Assembly: GCA_027577415.1 (NCBI GenBank)
Contig: JANBQS010000184.1
Coordinates: forward strand, 1 to 28,017
Length of the DNA: 28,017 nucleotides
Direction: 5' to 3'
Source of the DNA: Coemansia sp. RSA 922
Lineage: Eukaryota > Kickxellomycota > Kickxellomycetes > Kickxellales > Kickxellaceae
Shown: positions 1 to 11,252 of the stretch, piece after piece
Layout of the letters: every line of letters begins with the position of its first letter
Position numbering within the stretch: position 1 is the stretch's first letter
Notes under the pieces: generated by a model
The model's input: the letters and a program-made list of their open reading frames with translations, nothing else
Databases searched by the model: none
What the model was told of the DNA's origin: nothing
Program-made: the position numbers and the translations under genes

Positions 1-36
1 CAAATCTCTGTCTACTATGAAATTTCTGGATACTTT

Positions 37-3000
37 TTAGATATTTGGACATTTGCACAGATGTGCTTGACCCTCATTTGGATCACACTGGTACAATACC
101 ACACCGATACTGCAGTCAGACGCGTCGGTTGCTACAAATAATGGCCATGCAGGGTTGACGAAATAGAGCATGGTTGCTGTGGCGATGATCTGCTTGGCAT
201 CGTCGAACGCTTTACTGTGCTCTAGCATATACGGAACCACCTCATTCTTAGGTCCCTCGCGTAATTCGTCCAATTTAGGCATGATCCTGTTTAACTGCGG
301 TAAATACTCGCGTATATAGTTAACAGTCCCCAAGAACGACTGGAGTTTGGTGCGTGTCCGCGGTAGAGGCCATTTTAACAATGCTTCGATGCGCTGCTCG
401 TCGGCGCGATGCCCTGTGCTTGACATGATAAATCCCAACAACTTTATGGATGCTAGACCAAACTGACATTTTGCAATGTTGAGCGGAAGAGCGGCCTTGG
501 TAAGCTTCTCAATAACTGTCCGCACATGAACCACGTGGTCCTCCAACGTATTGGAAAAAATAACGATGTCATCGATATACGCACGCGCGAAAGGACAGTC
601 GCTGAGTACACGTGTGATGACTCGTTGGAATTGCGCCGGCAAATTCTTCAATCCAAACGGAGCGCGCACATAAACATACAAATTGCGCTCCCATGCGAAG
701 GCCGTTTTGTGCTGGTCCTCCGGTGCTACAGGCAAACGATGATATGCCTTCTTCACGTCGAGCGTTGTAAAAACTTTAGCTCCGGCCAAGTCGTCGAAAA
801 TTTCCCATGGTGTCGGTAACAGAAAAACCTCGTCATCGGTATGCACGTTCAGCCAACGGTAGTCAATAACGGGATGCTCGTCGGTCATCATGCCCGTGTC
901 GTCCTTCTTTGGTACCAAGAACAGCATAGACGAGTACGGACACCCTGGCGGTGCTAGCGTAATAAAACCCTCGTTCAGCAGCTCTGCCACATGCTTGCTA
1001 ATAAGCTCGCATTGGCTAGGGTTGAGCTTCATTTGATGCCTGTTGTGGCGCTTCAAATTTGCTGTGGGAATCCGTACTATGGCCTCTGGCAATGGGCATG
1101 GTTTCGACAAGTCCAACTCCGAGTTTACTCGTACGACGTCTGCCAACTTGGTCAAGATTGCCGCTCGATGCATAGAGTCATCATCGGGAGGTAACTCATC
1201 GATGTCTGGTTCCTCGGAGAATGCCAAAGGATGGTCCGCACGGTCCAGCAACACTGACATCAATGACGAAGTTGCAAAATGGTTCAACACCTCGACACCA
1301 AAAAACAGCGGCGGGTCGATCGCACCTGGAAATATCTCGACTAACAACCGAAATGCATGTCGAGATGTCGTAATCATTACCTCGGTCTGTCCAATGCGTG
1401 GATAACTCACACCGACTTTGGCCGTATGGATCAGTCCAGGTAACTTGTTGATTACGCAGCCGAGCTCCTCCGCGAGTGGGCGACTGATGACTGAGTGAGT
1501 CGCTCCGGAGTCTAATAGCACTTGGATATCCTGCGAGGAGTCGCCGACATGTACTCGAGCTGGAATAATCCATTTGCTGTGGTCGGCAGGGGTAATGAGT
1601 TTACCACCCCCGATCTTGCCACCGACCTTGTCATCAACAAAAGTTGCAACATGTACCTTGGTCTTCTCGCTGACCTGAGGTTTGAGCGCGCTATTACTCG
1701 CAGTGTTGCCACTTTGAATAATAGCGTCGATTTGGTTTACATCGATCGAGAACGATGCTCTGCTGCTCGCCCCAGACTGAGTATGCCCAGATAACTCAGT
1801 CTGCAATGTCTTATACGAGATAGTACACTGCGGGTTTAAAACAAATGCAGATTTTCCTACAGTACCATTTAGTGTTTGCACACCATATGTCTGTCTCCTA
1901 GTGATGTTGCCAACACTACGCCCCCCATCAGCTTGTTTTACATCGCCTGACTGCGATGGCCCAATAACTAGGCTAGCTGGAGTCGGTAAAATTTGCTCGA
2001 CCCTAGTAATGAACCCGCTGCTGTCGTAATGCACCCCTGGGGTAGAGTTACAAAATGACGCGAGTACTGGCAGTTGAACTGGCTCCGACACAGTCAAGTT
2101 AGCAGTTGTCACTGCAATGTGGCAGCAACTAACGTTGCTATCATTGCCATCGACCTTGTCATCATAGTCAGATTCGACACTGCTGCTCACTGGCTCATGA
2201 ATGTTCACTGCATAAGCATAGACACTCGGTTCTCCCGATTTGTCCCTAGAACCATCAAATGACTCGTCATCACTCTTGACCATGTCCATGTCAACCTGGC
2301 ATACTGTCATCCCGGACTTGCCACCAAACGTACGCTGATCTCTTGTGTTGTCCATGTGGTCACTATGATGATGTGACCTAAACCCCCCGGACTCCTCCTT
2401 GCGCTGCTGGTAATTATGCTTGTACTGATCATTTGACTCATTGCGGTGGTATTTTCCAGTGTAACTACCCTCTGAGCATGACCCATGCTTGGTCCCCTGC
2501 CACTGTTTGGTCCGGTCATCACATTGCTCATACTGACTGTAACCACTAGGTGGTTTGTCACACCCTGTCTCATGACTGTCGGAATGATCTGGGTAAGTCT
2601 CTTTCCAACTTGAATAACGACTGTCATCCTGCTGCCGAGAGCACCCATGGTTGCCATATCCATGTGTAGACTTGTGCTCCCCCCTCATTAACAGCTTGAA
2701 ATCTGACTTGAGCTCACGGGTGATTCTGTAGAGCATAGTAACTGTCCAATCAACCCATGGTGCAGCATGATTAGCAGTATAAAATACCATCGTACGCAGT
2801 GCCAGCTGCAAGCTCAGAAAATACAAGTGGATCATTTCGTCATTGTCCCTGGACAAGTGAGCATAGTGCCGCAGATTGTCAAACTCCAAGATGTGCTCAC
2901 TGACCTGGTCCGGGTCTTTGCAATACAATGATGTCAGTATCTCATGAGCTTCCCAATGGTCAAACTGTGGAGGAAATGTCACCAGCATCAAAATGCATAT

Positions 3001-3081
3001 TTCCCTCCACATAGTGCCATGACCCGCCATGATCCAGTGTTTCAAGGCTCGGAGGAAATGCTCACTCGACATGAGACCCAT
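37..3081 (-). pseudogene. pol: gag C-terminus, protease, RT and start of RNase H of gypsy element A
   Basis: This 1014-codon frame continues the gag frame. Residues 1-130 look like a retrotransposon capsid domain (Trp-rich, with the FPPQFDHWEAHEILTSLY region). A long Gly/Ser/His/Asp-rich linker follows, without a canonical CCHC knuckle. The aspartic protease has the DSGA active-site motif near residue 524. Reverse transcriptase spans about 650-930, with LDVKKAYH (motif A), FGLKNLPAQFQ (motif B) and YIDD (motif C, near 835). RNase H begins with VATDASDCS near 986 and is cut by TAA at 37-39. Known function: processing of the polyprotein and cDNA synthesis in the particle. The RT motifs look intact, but RNase H is truncated and integrase lies outside the window. 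Confidence 0.9.
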
Positions 3082-3096
3082 GGCTAAAAGGATCGC

Positions 3097-4242
3097 TCAT
3101 GCCCCATGTTCGTTTACATTCAAGCTGCTGGTATGGATGCAGCATCCGACTGAACGTAAAAATGGGAGGGAGTCCTTGGCGTCAGTCTTCAGGTTGCCCA
3201 TGCCAAATGTCAAAAACGTATGGGCCAATTTTGGTGTATTGTTGCCCATAATGCACAACGTGTCAAAATGATGGTGGCGTTCATTGGCAATATGCGCTGG
3301 AACACTCTGCTTATTCGCTGTATATGACAATCTAGTCATCACAGAAGCAGCGTCATCATTTAGGTCATCGCCACTATTCCTCATGAGGTTCAGTTTCGCT
3401 TCTGCGGCATATGCTGCATAGTGTGCCACACCCGACTGCAAATCAGGTACCTCATCATCCTCCGAGTCAGAATCTTCAAATGCATTGAATGCTTTGCATA
3501 GCTGCGGGCGAGACATCTTGCCATAAGCCTTACTGAAGTGCATGTCACTGGGTGTACCAAATGGCGCATTGGACAATGGCAGCCTGGCCATCATTTCCGC
3601 ATTTCTGTCAGCCTGGGAACTGACGTCAGCCATGCTTGTTGGACCACTGCTCTCACGAGCTTGCCCATTGTCACTAACAGACAAAAACGTGGTGGCCTGC
3701 GGATGTGGGTTAGGACTGTCCACCAACACAGACGCCACATCTGTGTGCACATTGCTACCTGATACTAACTCATGTGCCACCACAGTGCTTCCATTGTGCC
3801 TGTTGGCCCTCATAGATGCACTATTGGGTAACTCGTCATTGCTCAAAATGGACGTAATCTCCGACAGTGGTGCATCATGTTGCTCACTCGATGCTGAGAG
3901 TCTCGCCAATACTGCCTTGAGCAACTCCTCCTGGCGCTGGCCTTGTTCACGCACCGTGGTTTCCAGTCTATCCATGCGGTTGCGAGTATCGTACACCTCA
4001 CTCTGCAGTACCGCTATGACATCGACATTGGTATCCATGTCGCGAGTTATGCCACTGACCAGCTGCTGGCCCTGGCGCATGAACTCTGCCGAACTACTCG
4101 AGCTACTCGCAGGGACTAACGCCGGTTGGTCCATATCCGAGCTAGCACGGGACTGACGATCGCCCTGGTTAACTGGCGATCCGCTGCTGTCGCGACTAAC
4201 ACTGCCGCTGGAACGAGTTTGCTTGTTACCCGACATACTCAA
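3097..4242 (-). pseudogene. gag: gag N-terminal part of gypsy element A, ended by in-frame TGA
   Basis: This is a 381-codon frame starting at an ATG about 220 bases downstream (minus strand) of a TATA box. The first ~70 residues are Ser/Gln-rich and low-complexity. They are followed by a predicted coiled coil (about residues 75-115, with a DRLETTVREQG-like heptad pattern), as in many fungal Gag proteins. An acidic linker (DSDSEDDEVPD) lies near residue 250. The frame stops at TGA 3097-3099, but the same frame continues 15 bases later into the next open segment, which carries the rest of the capsid-like region. The stop therefore falls inside gag. It could be a nonsense lesion (CGA to TGA) or, less likely, a programmed readthrough site. 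Gag would assemble the virus-like particle in the cytoplasm. Confidence 0.75.
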
Positions 4243-4560
4243 CTAACTGATAGGAAGGTGAGGAAAAAAAGGGGAAAAATTAACCCGAAAGAAAATAAAA
4301 GACACAAAAGGGTGAAAAAATATGTAGGTTTGGAGTATGCGAGTTGTTTGCGACTAACGCCTAAATTCACCAGTCCTTACGTCTTTGTATTTTAGTAAAT
4401 AAAAAGTAATAAAGATAAAAGTGATTGCCTAACTACTCTACAGCTGCTGATGCATGGCCCCTTATATAGGGCGAATGGTCCGTGGGGCAGTAACAGCGCT
4501 ACTGCTCATGATCAAAGGTGCCGTTAATTACAGCCATTGATGTTAGGCACAATAAAATGT
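4243..4560 (-). promoter_or_regulatory. Putative 5' LTR and leader of gypsy element A with TATA box
   Basis: This gene-free stretch sits between the gag start of element A and the integrase remnant of element B. On the minus strand a TATA box (CTATATAAGG, around 4461-4470) lies about 220 bases before the gag ATG and is followed by an A/T- and pyrimidine-rich leader, as expected for an LTR promoter and U5/leader. I could not fix LTR ends or a primer binding site, since no second LTR copy of this element is in the window. Confidence 0.5.
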
Positions 4561-4576
4561 CAGATATCGTCACTGA

Positions 4577-5729
4577 GGGTCGAAATCCTACAAACTCTGC
4601 ACATCAGCCAGAGGTGACAATGGTTTTGGATCAACAGGTCATACCTCAACAGTAGCGATGGTGTCCACATGGACTGTGGACATCGGCAATCGCGAATCAA
4701 GCTACAGAGGTGACAAGATGCTGGAACGGACATTTGACATATTGTCAGGTAACACACCGAGTACCAACTCAGCATCGGAGATGCTGAAGAAATACCACAT
4801 CATCGACAGAGTACTGTACAAGAACAGGCGACACTGCATTGGTTCAGCCGATCTACATAAGCAGCTTTTATCTGAAGCTCACGCATTGGGTGTGTCACTT
4901 CATGCAGGTGAGGTGCATATGCACGATCAGCTCAAACAACACTGGTCCTGGCCAAACATGTATACGGACATTGTGGAATACATATGGTCATGCAAGACAT
5001 GTCAAAAGATAAAACATGGCAGTGGTGGATGCAAGGGCACATTGCAACCACTTGACATACCAGACAGACCATGGCAATCGATTGTGATGGACTTTGTGAC
5101 AAGACTACCACAGATGCCATGTGACAACAGCACAATATTGACGGTAGTCGACCGACTGACCAAGATGGCACACTTCATTGAGACGAAGAACACAGCAACA
5201 GTGAAGGAGACTGCAGAACTATTCTTCAACTGTGTAGTGAAGCTACACGGGCTACCGGACTTGATCATCTCAGACTGGGACCCCAAATTCACGTCGAAAT
5301 TCTGGAAGACACTATTCGAATTGTGCAATACCAAGCTAAAGATGAGTACAGCGAACCACCCACAGACCGATGGACAGAGCAAGCAAGCGAACCAACAACT
5401 CAAGGTACTCCTATGCGCAGTATGCAGAAAAGAAAGAGACTGGGACAAAGAGCTAGCAAAAGTCAAATTAGCATACAACAGCTCAGTGAACATGTCAACA
5501 GGGTTCTCCCCCTTCGAGCTGAACTATGGGTACAAGCCGAGACTACCAGTACAAACAGAGGCATCCAATAACCCGACAGCCGACTCTTACCTGGAAACCT
5601 GGCAAGCATCACTATCGGTGGCAAAAGAGAACATCGAAACGGCCCAAGAAAAGGTGAAATGGTACCATGACTGCGGATGCAAAGAGCTGAAACTAGAACC
5701 AGGAGATGAAGTACTGATATCGATACACC
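4577..5729 (+). pseudogene. int: Integrase N-terminal and catalytic domains, gypsy element B
   Basis: The frame opens after TGA 4574; the first ATG is at 4658 (numbering from there). An H2C2 zinc-binding region is visible, with paired His around residues 70-78 and the CKTCQ pair near 113-116. It is followed by an RNase H-fold catalytic core: Asp145 (MDFVTRLP), Asp206 (ISDWDPKF), then QTDGQSKQ, where the family has Glu at the position of Lys242. The 35-residue spacing from Asp206 matches the DD35E pattern. The catalytic Glu is thus replaced by Lys (GAG to AAG, in a CpG context), and the following family-typical Arg is Gln. The enzyme should be dead. The frame runs into the LINE at 5730 and stops at 5732-5734 inside inserted sequence. 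There is no recognisable RNase H before it. Confidence 0.85.
5712..5729 (+). repeat. Target-site duplication of the LINE insertion, left copy
   Basis: The 18-bp sequence TACTGATATCGATACACC occurs here and again, identically, at 12823-12840. The bases on the outer sides are consecutive parts of the integrase gene, and those on the inner sides belong to the non-LTR element. Long direct duplications of this kind are typical of target-primed reverse transcription. Confidence 0.92.
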
Positions 5730-5883
5730 GATGATGATGATTGAGTCGTTGTATTGGAGCCCTGTATGGGCACGAACTGAGGTCACTGGCACTGAGACCT
5801 ACCCAGTGCCTTAACAATAGAGAATAATAAAAATTACTACCTACAGCCACAACCACATGCTTTGGCTTTCGCCGCCGGAACTA
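5730..5883 (-). other. LINE 3' UTR with (ATC)n tail
   Basis: From the ORF2 stop at 5884 the minus strand runs about 154 bases to the target-site duplication and ends in a short run of ATC triplets (plus strand GATGATGATGATTGA at 5730-5744). There is no poly(A) tail. Simple-repeat 3' ends are known from I-factor-type LINEs. Confidence 0.7.
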
Positions 5884-8800
5884 CTAAGAGTATCTTGTGT
5901 TGATGGACCACAGTCCCTTGCCCGCCACTTTGCTCTTCCTACCGCAACGCCAATCGTCAATGAGTACATGACACAGCTTCTTGTACTCGGCCAGTCTCCG
6001 TGCCTCCGTCTCCTTGGGATAAACCGGTGTGCCGTCGTCGCGCTCCACATCGGGTGGCCTAGGCTGGCGCATCAGTGCCCTTCGCTTCTTTGGCCTGATC
6101 GTCGAAGCCTCCTCCTTGCTGATCTGAGCGTCGTTCCGTGGCAGCCAGTGCTCCTGGTACTCGTGTGCCCATCTTTCACAGATGGCGACTTTCCTTAGTA
6201 TTCGCTGCCACTGCACTACCGACTTGAGTTCCTTATCGCTGGCAAGGCTACGAGATGCCCAGTCCCTGCCCTTCTCGCCGTACTGGGCCATTTCCCGCAC
6301 AATCACCTCTGCTGTCTCCCGGCGCCATTGTCGTGGAATCAAAACGCATGCTGCCCTTGCCTTGGCTTCTTGTTCTATCCACTTGGCTACTGGTCCGTTG
6401 CTTTCTTTATCGATTTCTTCCACTCTTTCGTTGGCATTTGCAAATTCGGCCGTTGCGCTTAGCCCCAGTGGTCGTACCATCGTCCACCTGTCGGCCCGCG
6501 GCGTCATCACCTGTCCCGTGCTAAGCCGGCCCCTTGGTGTACTCTGTGCCTCCAGTTCCACCACTGTCCCTCCTGGACCAAGAATCAGTCGACTTGCTGT
6601 ACATGCAAAGTAGTGTTCCTGCATTTCAATTTCCACATTGCAGCGCAGGCACATTTTCCATTCAGACTCCTCGTAGGCCTGCGGGTACCACGCCCACTCA
6701 TGCTCTGCCACCGGTAGCACCTTGAACATCACGCCCAGCATGAATCCGTGTAGGTTGGAATCCCGCGCATTTGTGTGGCACCATGAGTTCTTGCGCGTCC
6801 AGGTCCCGTTCAGATTTGCTGACCAGTTGAGTGCTTCCAGCATCTCCTTCAGATCACTCTCGCGGATCTCGGCATCGCTGTTGGCTAAGCGCACCCGTTT
6901 GACCAGTCGTTCTGTGGCCCATGCCTCTTCCTGCCGTTTCACTATCCCGCCGATCTTGTATGGTGCCAGAGAGGTGCCTGCGCACACCCAGAATGGTCGT
7001 TCAGGGGGGGCGCCAAGGCGGAATGTCCACCAGCCCTGCCTCTGTTGCTGTGCCTCCTTTGCGGCCTTATCGGCTGCCTCGTTGCCCTTGTTGCCCTTGT
7101 GGCCAGGGATCCACTTGAGCCTGAGTGCTGCCGTACGTTGGCGTATCCGAGGAATAAAGAACTGGATGACGTAGGCAAGTGGGGACTTGCTCCAGCTATC
7201 GTCTGCTGCATTCTGTAGCTTCCTCGTCATGGCGATGGCCGCCTGCGAGTCGCACCAAATCATTGCCGGGGTATTCAGGGGTAAGACCGACAGTGCCGTT
7301 ACGATCGCCATGATCTCGGCTGTGGTCGAGGAGTACGGTCCATTTCTGGTAGCGCCCGACAATACCGCAAAGGATGGTCTGGTCCCTGCTTGTTGGAAGA
7401 CGAAGATGGCAGCGAACCCCATCGTCGCGGCCTGTTTTCTCTTTGCCGGTATCAGCGAGCCGTCCGTGAAGACATCTACTTGTGTTGCTTGTGTGGCCCG
7501 ACTGGCGATGTCTAGATGCGCGAACTTTTCCTCAAGCGTACTTGGTAGGAAAGGCGTTTCCTTGGGCCCTTGCTCATATCCCCCTGGCGAGAGTATTTGG
7601 CGTGCCGCGTTTACCCGTAGGAGTTGTCGTTGTTGGTCGGCTGCTCGTGTCCAGGCCTGGGCTGCTACCAATGACCGGAGCTTTCGCTCCCAGAAGAGGC
7701 AGTAGCCTGCCTGGCGTACTTTGAGGGTGCCCCCGTCGAGCTCCAGCACATCGCTCACATTTCGTATTCTTTGCTCGTACATTTGCCTGTAGGCCCGGGC
7801 GTCCTGATCTCCTGCCCAGCCCAGCTCGAGTATAGCCAGTATTGATCTGTCTTCCTCGTCGCCATATGCCGGCGTCCTGATGTTGAGGCCCCGCTTGGCT
7901 AGGATCTGCGTCATGTTTGGCCACCACAGCTGCCCGGCACTTGATAGCGTCACCGTCGTTGCATGGTCTGGGTATGCTAGTGGGTCTCCAGGGAAGCGCA
8001 GTCGGTTCTGCGCGTGCTGTTCCATGTGCCGGGCCAGGTTGCCACATTCCGTGCTGCCCTCTCCATTGCAGAAGTGCACAGTCATCTCAGTTGCTCGTCG
8101 TTCATACTTGGCTCGCATGCGTGGTAGCCGACCCCCAGCTCTTGTAAACCAGAATGATGAAGGCGTCATGCTAGGTACCCCAAATTTGTGTTTGACCATT
8201 GCGATCATCGGTGCCTGGATAGCCGTCGTGTCTTTCTCCGTTAGTACCACACCCTGCATCTTGTATGAAATGAGTGGGCATAGCACCGCTCAGTACATGT
8301 ACTGCGCTTGGCGGTCAGTGATCCACTTCTTGCCCAGGCTGGTTGCGAGCAACTTTGCTGTTTCTTTTAGGAAATTTACCATAGTCATCTTATGCCCATC
8401 GGGCACAATATATTGGCCTAGCACTCGAGTCGGCTCTCTGTCCCCAGGGCCTTGCGTGATCTGTTGCTGCTGTGGGCCAGTGCCCCATAGTAGGGCACCC
8501 TCGCTCAGATCTGGTCGCGGCCACTCGACGAGCTCAGTCTTGCTGGTGTTGACAGTTACTCCTACCATCTCAAACCAACTCGCCGTAATTTCCATCGTTT
8601 CTTGCATGTCTTTGCATGAGGTTCCTACCAGGGTTAAATCGTCCGCGTAGGCCACTGCCGCAATGTGCACCTCTGGTAATTCCAGGTTCCCCGCCACCCC
8701 CACTGGTCTAGTCAGTCATTGGCAGGCTAGTGTCACTCGCTCTTGGTGAATTCGCGACAGAAGTGGGTCATACACTATAATCCATAGGAGTGGCGATAGC

Positions 8801-11187
8801 GCGTCCCCCTGTGCTAGGCCACATTGCTGCGTGAACGGCACTGGTATTCCGTGTGCCATCACTACTTCGAGTCGTCGGTCCTCGTGTAGTCGCATAATGA
8901 GTGCGACCACATTAGGTGGTATCCCCAGGCACTCGAGCGACATTTTCAGTAATTCCGGGCACACGCTGTCATAGGCTTTCGCGACATTGAGTAGTAGTAG
9001 CAGCAGCTTTTGGTGTTCACCATTACACCATTCCGCCCACTGTTGTAGCAGCATGCCTAGGTCAGTTGCGCACTTGTTATGTCGGAAGGCCAGATTCGTG
9101 TCCATGAGTCTCGGCCTCAGTGCCACTTCCATCCGGCTTGTTAGTATCATGGTCAGCAGCTTGCATGTCACCTCCAGGAGGGTGATCGGGCGGTACAGTT
9201 TCAGGTCGCCGTCAGCTTCCAGCTTCTTGGGGATGGGTATCAGCAGTCCTCAGGTCCAGCTGGCTGGGATCTCAGCCGTCTCAAGTGCCTTATTAAATGT
9301 AGCCAGCAGGTGCACCCGGAATTTGTCACCTGTCATGCGGAGCAATTCGAACGACACGCCACTTGGTCCTGGGGCTTTCTTCTTAGGTGTTCGGTCGATC
9401 CACTCATCCAGCTCGTCGGTCGTGATTGGGCGGAAGTACACTGCATCAGGTCCTGGACGCATGCGGTACTCCTCTGCCCACTCCTCAGTCACCTCAATGG
9501 CCTCCTTACTCGGGTGCGTAAAGTGCGCCTGGAAGTGGCGGCTGGCCTCCGCTTCCACCCACTCTGGATCAGCGTAGATTTCGGTGCCGCTTGGAGTTTG
9601 TATTACCACTCATGCCAGCCGGGGTGCCATTGCTCCTCGGCATAGTGAACGGACCATCCTGCCCAGATGGCCGTTCATTAGTTCCGCCCTCCAGTGCGTG
9701 GCCTTAGCGATCTTTCGGTAGTGTCGTCCCACAGCCTCCGACTTGACCGTTCTGCTAAGGTGTTTGCGGATGAAGTTGGTGAGCGTTTTCTGTACTCCCT
9801 CCCAGTTCGGCGGTGGTAGTATGCTTGCAACCTCCCTGCACTTCTCGCGAATGGCAGTTGGTAGACCGTCTGTGATGAGTGTGTCGCACTCCTCTACTAT
9901 CTTGCCCCACCTCCAGCATTGTAGGTCTTCGCCCCCCATATAGCGCCAGACGTGTTTGCGCATCTGGGAAGCCCGGCATAGGCATGACTTCAGCTGGGCA
10001 GCCTTACGGCGGGTGCTCATCTTCTGGAAGGCTCCCTCTGCTGTCTTCCAGATGAAGCTGTCAATGTCCGTGTCTGCTGCCGATATCGTGTCCAGCTTGG
10101 CCAGAAATGTCATTTGCTGTGCCTCCGAGGCCCCGGCAATGTTCAGTCGAGGGCGGCGAGCTGGGGCCTGTGATGCTGCCCCTGGTTGGCCCAGAGAGAC
10201 TGCGACCTCTGCCATGATCAGTCTGTGGTCCTCGTTTAGCTCTGTGGACTCTATTGCTACTACTGCCTGGCATACGCCTGACCCCAGGTTTGTCGTTACA
10301 AAGATAAAGTTGATCCAGCTGCGTGGTGTCCCTCCCCGGGAGACCGAGGTCCCTTCCGACAGTGTGCGTCTGACGTTTCTATGTGTCTCTTCGAAGAGCT
10401 TGCGGTCCATCAGTGTGCACCCAATCATGCTGACATTGGCCCCCCCATCAGCCAGTCGCTCATTGAAGTTGCCCAGCACAATTGCCTTGTGTCCGTTGCT
10501 TACTATCTGTTGGATCCAGGTGTCAGCTACCCGCTGGGTGTGCTCTCGGACTGCATTGTTCGAGCTTCCTGGTGGTACATAGAGTGCGACAATGTGCAGT
10601 TGGGCTGCCCGAGCATAGGCCAGGCGTACTCGTAGCCCCGTCCCCGCTTGGGCCTGTGTGGCCCTCTCCTCTGGCGTCAGTGCATATGTGGTTGCGATTG
10701 TGTCATGGCCCAAATAGTGTAGGCTAGCATGCAGGGATAACACTACTGCCACCCCTTTCTGAGCTTGCCTGTTGTCAGCGGTGCTTGTAAAATACATTTG
10801 CCAACCATTAAAGGCTAGATGCTTGCATAGCTTTTCCATGTCCGAGGAGTATTTCTTGGTCTCCTGGATGGCAAGTATGTCAAGTCGGAGGTGTGTCATG
10901 ATGTGAACGATATCTTCTGCAGAGGTAGCATGAGGAGGGAGGCTGTTGACGTTGACCGAGGCCACTGCCCAGTTGCTGTCATGCCTGTGGTCTTCCCACA
11001 CGGGCTCTGTGCGGATAAACAAATCGGATTCCAAAGTGCCCAAAGAGGCGAGGTCGGGGTTGCTGTAGATGTTGTTGCTGTTACGGTGTTGTCGGACATT
11101 GTCCATAATTGCTCCTGGTCGGGCGGTGTGGTCTGGGCCACTCGGCTCTAAAGTTGCGGTAGTGTTAATGGATTGGGATTGTGACAT
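5884..11187 (-). pseudogene. LINE ORF2: APE endonuclease, RT, RNase H, zinc knuckle; four TGA stops
   Basis: One frame of 1767 codons is interrupted only by TGA at 9610-9612, 9250-9252, 8716-8718 and 8290-8292. Endonuclease: SVNVNSL, QETK with Glu109, LYVPP, then GNFN (Asn240 where the family has Asp), SWINF (Asn293 where the family has Asp) and EDH near 319. RT: YRPITLL, motif A LLNVAKAYDSV with Asn734 in place of the first catalytic Asp, GLAQGDALSPLLW, and YADD at about 847-850. RNase H: FTDGS (Asp1242), TTAEIMA, WCDSQAA and GNEAAD, with all acidic residues kept. A CxxC...EHxxxxC knuckle lies near 1510-1530, followed by a basic C-terminal tail. Known role: nicking the target and priming reverse transcription there. 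This copy is inactivated in the endonuclease and RT but not in RNase H. Confidence 0.9.
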
Positions 11188-11252
11188 TTGTTTTTTTTTT
11201 TTTTTGTCTGTTTTTTTTTTTTTTTTTTTACTGTTTTCCCTTTTTGTGTTTC
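11188..11252 (-). promoter_or_regulatory. A-rich linker between LINE ORF1 and ORF2
   Basis: Between the ORF1 stop and the ORF2 ATG the minus strand is almost entirely adenine: two long A runs (about 20 and 16 bases) separated by CAGAC, ending ACAA just before ATG. A-rich leaders can support internal or re-initiated translation in yeasts. That this one serves ORF2 is inference. The runs may also vary by slippage. Confidence 0.5.

Larger units (their letters stand above)
1..4560 (-). mobile_element. Ty3/gypsy LTR retrotransposon A, incomplete at left edge
   Basis: The minus strand reads, in order, a putative 5' LTR/leader with a TATA box, gag, aspartic protease, reverse transcriptase and the first part of RNase H, then leaves the window. 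This is the Ty3/gypsy (Metaviridae) order. Gag and pol lie in one frame, broken by a single TGA at 3097-3099 and a TAA at 37-39. Beyond that TAA the frame still reads like RNase H (a short IVDRDL-like stretch), so the element continues past base 1. Integrase and 3' LTR are not visible. The right limit near 4560 is approximate, because no second LTR copy is available to fix it. Confidence 0.85.

Noticed and set aside
5002..5493. Minus-strand frame of 163 codons opposite the integrase
   Set aside because: It is the antisense shadow of a clear integrase domain, with low-complexity Ser/Leu translation.
8290..9612. Reassigned UGA (alternative genetic code) to explain many in-frame TGA codons
   Set aside because: Host genes here are free of internal TGA, and two end in TGA (18579-18581 and 26973-26975). 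The stops cluster in dead transposons and fit CGA decay.
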